This document shows positions 6,132 through 9,199 of a stretch of 9,199 nucleotides of DNA, one piece after another (the first letter of the stretch is position 1; each line of letters opens with the position of its first letter). The translations under genes and the position numbers were made by a program. The notes under the pieces are model-generated. The model saw only the letters and a program-made list of their open reading frames with translations. It made no database searches and had not been told where the DNA came from. The stretch comes from Armatimonadota bacterium (lineage in GTDB: Bacteria > Armatimonadota > Fimbriimonadia > Fimbriimonadales > ATM1), in NCBI GenBank assembly GCA_013816225.1, contig JACDEQ010000073.1, positions 1 to 9,199 of the forward strand, given 5' to 3'.

Positions 6132-7004
6132 CTAAAAGGCGTCGCCGACCTTCGTGGCCTCACGGAAGAGGTTCATGATGCGGCCCGTTATCTCGCCGGG
6201 CGTACCGCATCCTATCTTCTTGTTGTCGAGGCTGATAAGAGGAATGACCTCCGCAGCCGTTCCGGTCAGGAAAGCCTCGTCCGCGCTGAAGAGGTCGTAG
6301 AGGGTCATAAACTCCTCGTGAACGGTAAGCCCGTCCTGACGAGCAAGGTCGATGACCGTCTGGCGAGTTATTCCGCCGAGTATCCCACAGCTAATGTGCG
6401 GGGTGCGGATCACACCGTCACGAATCAGGAAGATGTTGTCGCCCGTGGCTTCGGCTAATTAGCCTTCGGTGTTGAGCATGATGCCCTCGCCGGCGCCTTG
6501 CCGGTTGGCTTCCATCTTCGCGTAAATGTTGGACACATAGCGCCCGATCGTCTTCAGCCGAGGGTCGAGGCACTGTGGGGGGATAACCCTCGTGCTGACC
6601 GTTACTGCTTTGAGGCCGACCTCGTAAGCCTCCGACGTATATAGCGCAAGCGAGCTCACCATGACCATGACGCTAGGCTGACGGACGATGTTGCGGGGAT
6701 CGAGGCCGAGGCCGGTGCCGCGGGTGACGTTGAGCCTGATATAGCCTGTGTCGATTTCGGCCTTTTTGCAAGTGTCGAGGACAATTTCCTTGAGCTCGGC
6801 CTGTGAAATGTGCATCTCGAAACCGAGGTATCGGATTCCATCGTAGAGGCGGCGCAAGTGCTGATCCAGCTTGAAAACCTTGCGATCATAGATTCGTATT
6901 CCTTCGAAGAGACCGTCGCCATAGAGGTGAGCGTGGTCTGCGGCGGGAACGACGGCGCTGTCGAGTTCCTGAACTTCACCGTTCAGCCAAACGAGTTTTC
7001 CCAT
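6132..7004 (-). pseudogene. ilvE: Branched-chain aminotransferase-like gene with an in-frame TAA
   Basis: Fold-type IV PLP aminotransferase, most like branched-chain aminotransferase (last step of Val/Leu/Ile synthesis, first of breakdown; cytoplasmic). The frame runs 291 codons (family usually 290-310) with one internal TAA at 6459-6461, codon 182. Before it: LYGDGLFEGIRIY (28-39), HLRRL with the likely phosphate-binding arginine, and LKTIGRY with the PLP lysine K151 and Y156. After it, in the same frame: LAEATGDNIFL, GILGGITRQ, FLTGTAAEV and the C-terminal GTPGEITGR. Family members usually read G-Y-V-x-E here, so TAA stands where tyrosine is expected. The truncated product would lack the glutamate that contacts the PLP ring nitrogen and much of the phosphate site, so it should be inactive. 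TAA ends three other genes here, so code reassignment is unlikely. A base error in the sequence is possible. A D-amino acid aminotransferase is a less likely identity because of the EGIR motif. Confidence 0.88.
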
Positions 7005-7010
7005 GGTGCG

Positions 7011-7016
7011 ATTTTA
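7011..7016 (-). promoter_or_regulatory. Candidate -10 box before the aminotransferase start
   Basis: TAAAAT on the minus strand, followed by 6 nt and the ATG at 7004, the same geometry as the TATAAT before the DtxR-like gene. No Shine-Dalgarno sequence precedes this ATG, so a leaderless transcript is possible. No clear -35 element is seen. Confidence 0.3.
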
Positions 7017-7041
7017 CCGTTTCCCGGTAGCATTTCGAGAC

Positions 7042-8574
7042 GTGCCGGATGCTAGGATTCCTTTCGATAGCCTTTCCTTGATGTTGGTCTGCCGCGAACT
7101 GCAGCCGACGATCGGGCTGTACGTGAACCGGATTTGGCAGCCTGAGGAGAGCACACTGGTCATGAAACTGGGCCGGGGAGACAACGAGCTACGACTGCTG
7201 ATTTCAGTGGACCCTCGCTTCTACCGAGCGCATCTGACTTCCATGACGCCCGGGCCCGGCGACACAGGGCCTTTCGGCAGGTTGATGCGGGCGCGGTTCG
7301 AAGGAGCCCAGATCGGCGCGGTTCGTCAGTTGGATTTCGATCGAAGATTCGAGATCGACGCTCAGATCGCGGATGACGTCTCGTGCCGGCTGGTGTGCGA
7401 TCTAATCGGAAGCCGGTCGAACTTCTATCTCAAAGAGCCGAACGGTAGATCGATCAATAGATTGCGGCGCATCGAAGAAAAGGTCTCGGCTGGCGTGCCG
7501 AGCAATCTTGCAGAAGCGATAGGAGACCGAAGGGGCCTCTCGAAGTTCCTCCAGGAAGAGGTTAGGCTTAGCGGCAAGGAAAAAGTGCTGGCGCTCGCAG
7601 GTGAGGGAAACGCGGTCTGGGTTCCGTCTGTTGGAGCGTACGGTTTTTTGCCATCGCAATTGGAAGCAAAGGCTGCCGTGCCGATGGGCAGCCTCAGCGC
7701 GGCCCTAGAGAAACACTATGACTGGCTTGTTCCAATCGAATTGGCCGTGCAGCGGGCCAAAGTTCTGAAGGGACAACTGCAGCGTGCCCACCACTCCCGA
7801 GCGTCCGCGATCAGGCAGATGGAAGCTGTCCTCGACACCGCTGCGAGGGCGAGGACCTTTCAAATGCAGGGGGAAATACTTCTCTCGAACTCACACGCGA
7901 TAGCGCCCGAAGCACACAGTTTCGAGGCTCACGATTACGAAGGTAATCCCGTCGCGATCAAACTAAATCCAAAACTGAGCGCCGTGGAAAATGCTGAAAG
8001 GCTCTTTACCAGGGCCAAGAAAGCAAAAAACGCAGCATCGATCGTTGGTGAGCGCAACGAGCGCATGCGGAGCGAGCTCGATGAATTGCGGGGCATGATC
8101 GACCGCCTCGATTCTGCGAAACCTGACGTTATCGGCGAAATCTCAGCCAAAGCAATTTCACAGGGATGGATCCGTGAAAATGCAGCCCATCCGGACGTCC
8201 CAAAAGAGGAGCGGCCCTACGCCGGGCACAAGATCAGAGAGACCGCCGCACCGAGCGGGCACAAAATCCTTTGGGGAGAGAACGCGACCAGCAACGACTA
8301 CCTGACCCGCATAGCCAAACCTAACGACTATTGGCTGCACGTGCGGGGCGCCGGCGGATCCCACGTCATTCTGCAGACGCAAAACAAGCCTGAGCGCGTA
8401 CAGATGGGCACTCTGCTCTTTGCGGCGAAGGTGGCGGCGCGCCAGAGCAGCCAGAAGCACGCGAGCCACGTCCCGGTCAGCTACACCCTAGCCAAGCACG
8501 TTCGAAAGCCAAGAAAGGCTGCGCCCGGGCTGGTCATGCTCTCCCATGACAAAACGCTGTTCGTCGACCCCTGA
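7042..8574 (+). CDS. rqcH: NFACT-family ribosome quality-control protein (RqcH-like)
   Basis: 510 residues from GTG 7042 (523 from ATG 7003). RqcH binds stalled 50S subunits carrying peptidyl-tRNA and recruits tRNA-Ala to add an alanine tail that marks the nascent chain for proteolysis. Domains: NFACT-N (about 1-200), helical and coiled-coil middle (about 230-365), and NFACT-R (about 380-510). Supporting motifs are PFDSLSL and IWQPEE at the N-terminus, the tRNA-binding DR pair (FDRR, D100-R101, close to D97-R98 of B. subtilis RqcH), LNPKLSAVENAERLF before the second coiled coil, and NDYLTRIAKPNDYWLHV, GSHVIL, VPVSYT and APGLVM in NFACT-R. Known homologs begin about two residues before the PFD-like motif, so GTG 7042 is favoured over ATG 7003, although neither has a good ribosome binding site. 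It is divergent from the aminotransferase. Length is slightly short of the 550-580 usual in Firmicutes. Confidence 0.93.
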   Translation: MPDARIPFDSLSLMLVCRELQPTIGLYVNRIWQPEESTLVMKLGRGDNELRLLISVDPRFYRAHLTSMTPGPGDTGPFGRLMRARFEGAQIGAVRQLDFDRRFEIDAQIADDVSCRLVCDLIGSRSNFYLKEPNGRSINRLRRIEEKVSAGVPSNLAEAIGDRRGLSKFLQEEVRLSGKEKVLALAGEGNAVWVPSVGAYGFLPSQLEAKAAVPMGSLSAALEKHYDWLVPIELAVQRAKVLKGQLQRAHHSRASAIRQMEAVLDTAARARTFQMQGEILLSNSHAIAPEAHSFEAHDYEGNPVAIKLNPKLSAVENAERLFTRAKKAKNAASIVGERNERMRSELDELRGMIDRLDSAKPDVIGEISAKAISQGWIRENAAHPDVPKEERPYAGHKIRETAAPSGHKILWGENATSNDYLTRIAKPNDYWLHVRGAGGSHVILQTQNKPERVQMGTLLFAAKVAARQSSQKHASHVPVSYTLAKHVRKPRKAAPGLVMLSHDKTLFVDP

Positions 8575-8576
8575 AC

Positions 8577-9199
8577 CTACATTCCGACGGCCGCGTAGCT
8601 CTTAAGCCCAACACCCCAAAGAATGCGAGCACCAACGAGGTGGCCGGCGATCCAAGCGGCCTGGATGAGCATCGGCCCGATAGACGCGGAGGGTTCGAGG
8701 CGGTGCAGTATGATATCGAGCGGTAATGCGGTTGTGTAATAGAACGGAAGTGCCTTTGCCAGGGTGACAATCCAATCCGGCATAAGATACACCGGAAACA
8801 TCTGGCCCGACAAGAAAAGCATCGGAAAATAGTAAAGCTCGAAAATGCTCCGCGTTTCCTGGAAAACCAAGGCGAGCATCGTGAGCATATAAGCTAGCGA
8901 AAAGCTCACGAGGTGGCCCAAAACAATCGAAACCCAGGTCTCCCATCCAAGATAGACTGGCTCGCCCGTCAAATAGTGCCTATAAAAGAAAAGCAGCACG
9001 ATCAGCGCGGGAATAAAATACAAAAGCCTCAAAACACGCCACACCACGTTGCGGATTGCGCACACTTGAAAATAACTGACCGGCCGCAATAGATTTGTCG
9101 TAAAAACGCCTTCCTTGATCTCGAAGGCCAGTTCCCACATAAGGTGGCAGGTGATGAAGTTCGTGATGACGAGCATAGCCAGGTAGTACTGAACGATCT
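8577..9199 (-). CDS. ABC-2-type transporter permease, 5' partial
   Basis: The frame is open to the window edge (codons before the ATG at 9176 read QYYLA), so that ATG is internal and only the C-terminal 207 or so residues are seen. The family is usually about 260 residues. There are five to six hydrophobic segments, and the conserved block EIKEGVFTTNLLRPVSYF lies near the start of the visible part. Further on is a long membrane segment followed by LSGQMFPVYLMP and LPFYYTTALPLDIIL. These are typical of the ABC2_membrane_6 / DUF990 permeases (COG4587/COG3694 type), which pair with a second permease and an ATPase to form an exporter of unknown substrate. The partner genes would be expected just beyond the right edge. 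Its TAG is 2 bp from the convergent rqcH stop, with no obvious terminator hairpin between them. Confidence 0.87.
   Translation of the reverse strand, partial: IVQYYLAMLVITNFITCHLMWELAFEIKEGVFTTNLLRPVSYFQVCAIRNVVWRVLRLLYFIPALIVLLFFYRHYLTGEPVYLGWETWVSIVLGHLVSFSLAYMLTMLALVFQETRSIFELYYFPMLFLSGQMFPVYLMPDWIVTLAKALPFYYTTALPLDIILHRLEPSASIGPMLIQAAWIAGHLVGARILWGVGLKSYAAVGM

Noticed and set aside
6132..6413. The downstream aminotransferase fragment as a separate 93-residue gene starting at GTG 6413
   Set aside because: It is in the same frame as the upstream half, starts in the middle of a conserved domain, and has no ribosome binding site. It is the tail of the broken gene.
5665..6458. Long plus-strand open frames (5665-6030, 6096-6458) opposite the peptidase and aminotransferase
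   Set aside because: Low-complexity, charged translations without recognisable motifs, lying antisense to well-supported genes; they are shadows of those genes.
8540..8620. Bidirectional terminator between rqcH and the permease gene
   Set aside because: No stem-loop with a flanking T-run is visible around the 2-bp gap.

Overview
The window is a compact bacterial chromosome segment, moderately GC-rich, with nine protein genes and almost no intergenic DNA. Two genes run off the edges. I see no rRNA, tRNA, CRISPR array, insertion sequence or phage gene. The gene set (signal peptides, a lipoprotein, alanine racemase, NFACT/RqcH protein) is bacterial, but nothing fixes the phylum. Two genes carry a -10-like hexamer exactly 6 nt before an ATG that lacks a Shine-Dalgarno sequence. 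This resembles leaderless transcription as known in Deinococcus-Thermus and Actinobacteria; other deep lineages such as Armatimonadota are equally possible, and this is a weak hint only.

Layout: (1) 1-1478, plus strand, the C-terminal part of a polytopic GT39/ArnT-like glycosyltransferase. (2) 1475-7004, minus strand, six co-directional genes read from high to low coordinates: a branched-chain aminotransferase-like gene broken by an internal TAA, a secreted M14 zinc carboxypeptidase, a DUF4397-type lipoprotein, a DtxR/MntR-family metal-dependent repressor, a secreted phosphodiester glycosidase-like protein, and alanine racemase. The gaps shrink from 71 and 45 bp to 20, 4 and 2 bp, so the last four or five genes are probably co-transcribed, possibly with an extra promoter before the repressor. 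(3) 7003/7042-8574, plus strand, an RqcH/NFACT ribosome quality-control protein, divergent from the aminotransferase. (4) 8577-9199, minus strand, the C-terminal part of an ABC-2-type permease.

The minus-strand cluster leans toward the cell envelope and exported hydrolysis: D-alanine supply for peptidoglycan, a secreted glycosidase, a secreted carboxypeptidase and a surface lipoprotein, together with a metal-sensing regulator. No metal transporter lies in the window, so the regulator's targets are unknown, and joint function of these genes is inference from position.

Most notable points: the in-frame TAA that splits an otherwise full-length aminotransferase just before its predicted PLP-ring-nitrogen glutamate; a lysine in the specificity pocket of the M14 peptidase that suggests preference for acidic C-terminal residues; the matching -10/ATG spacing at two genes; and opposite-strand ATG codons overlapping at one CATG. 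I found no convincing new multi-gene system.
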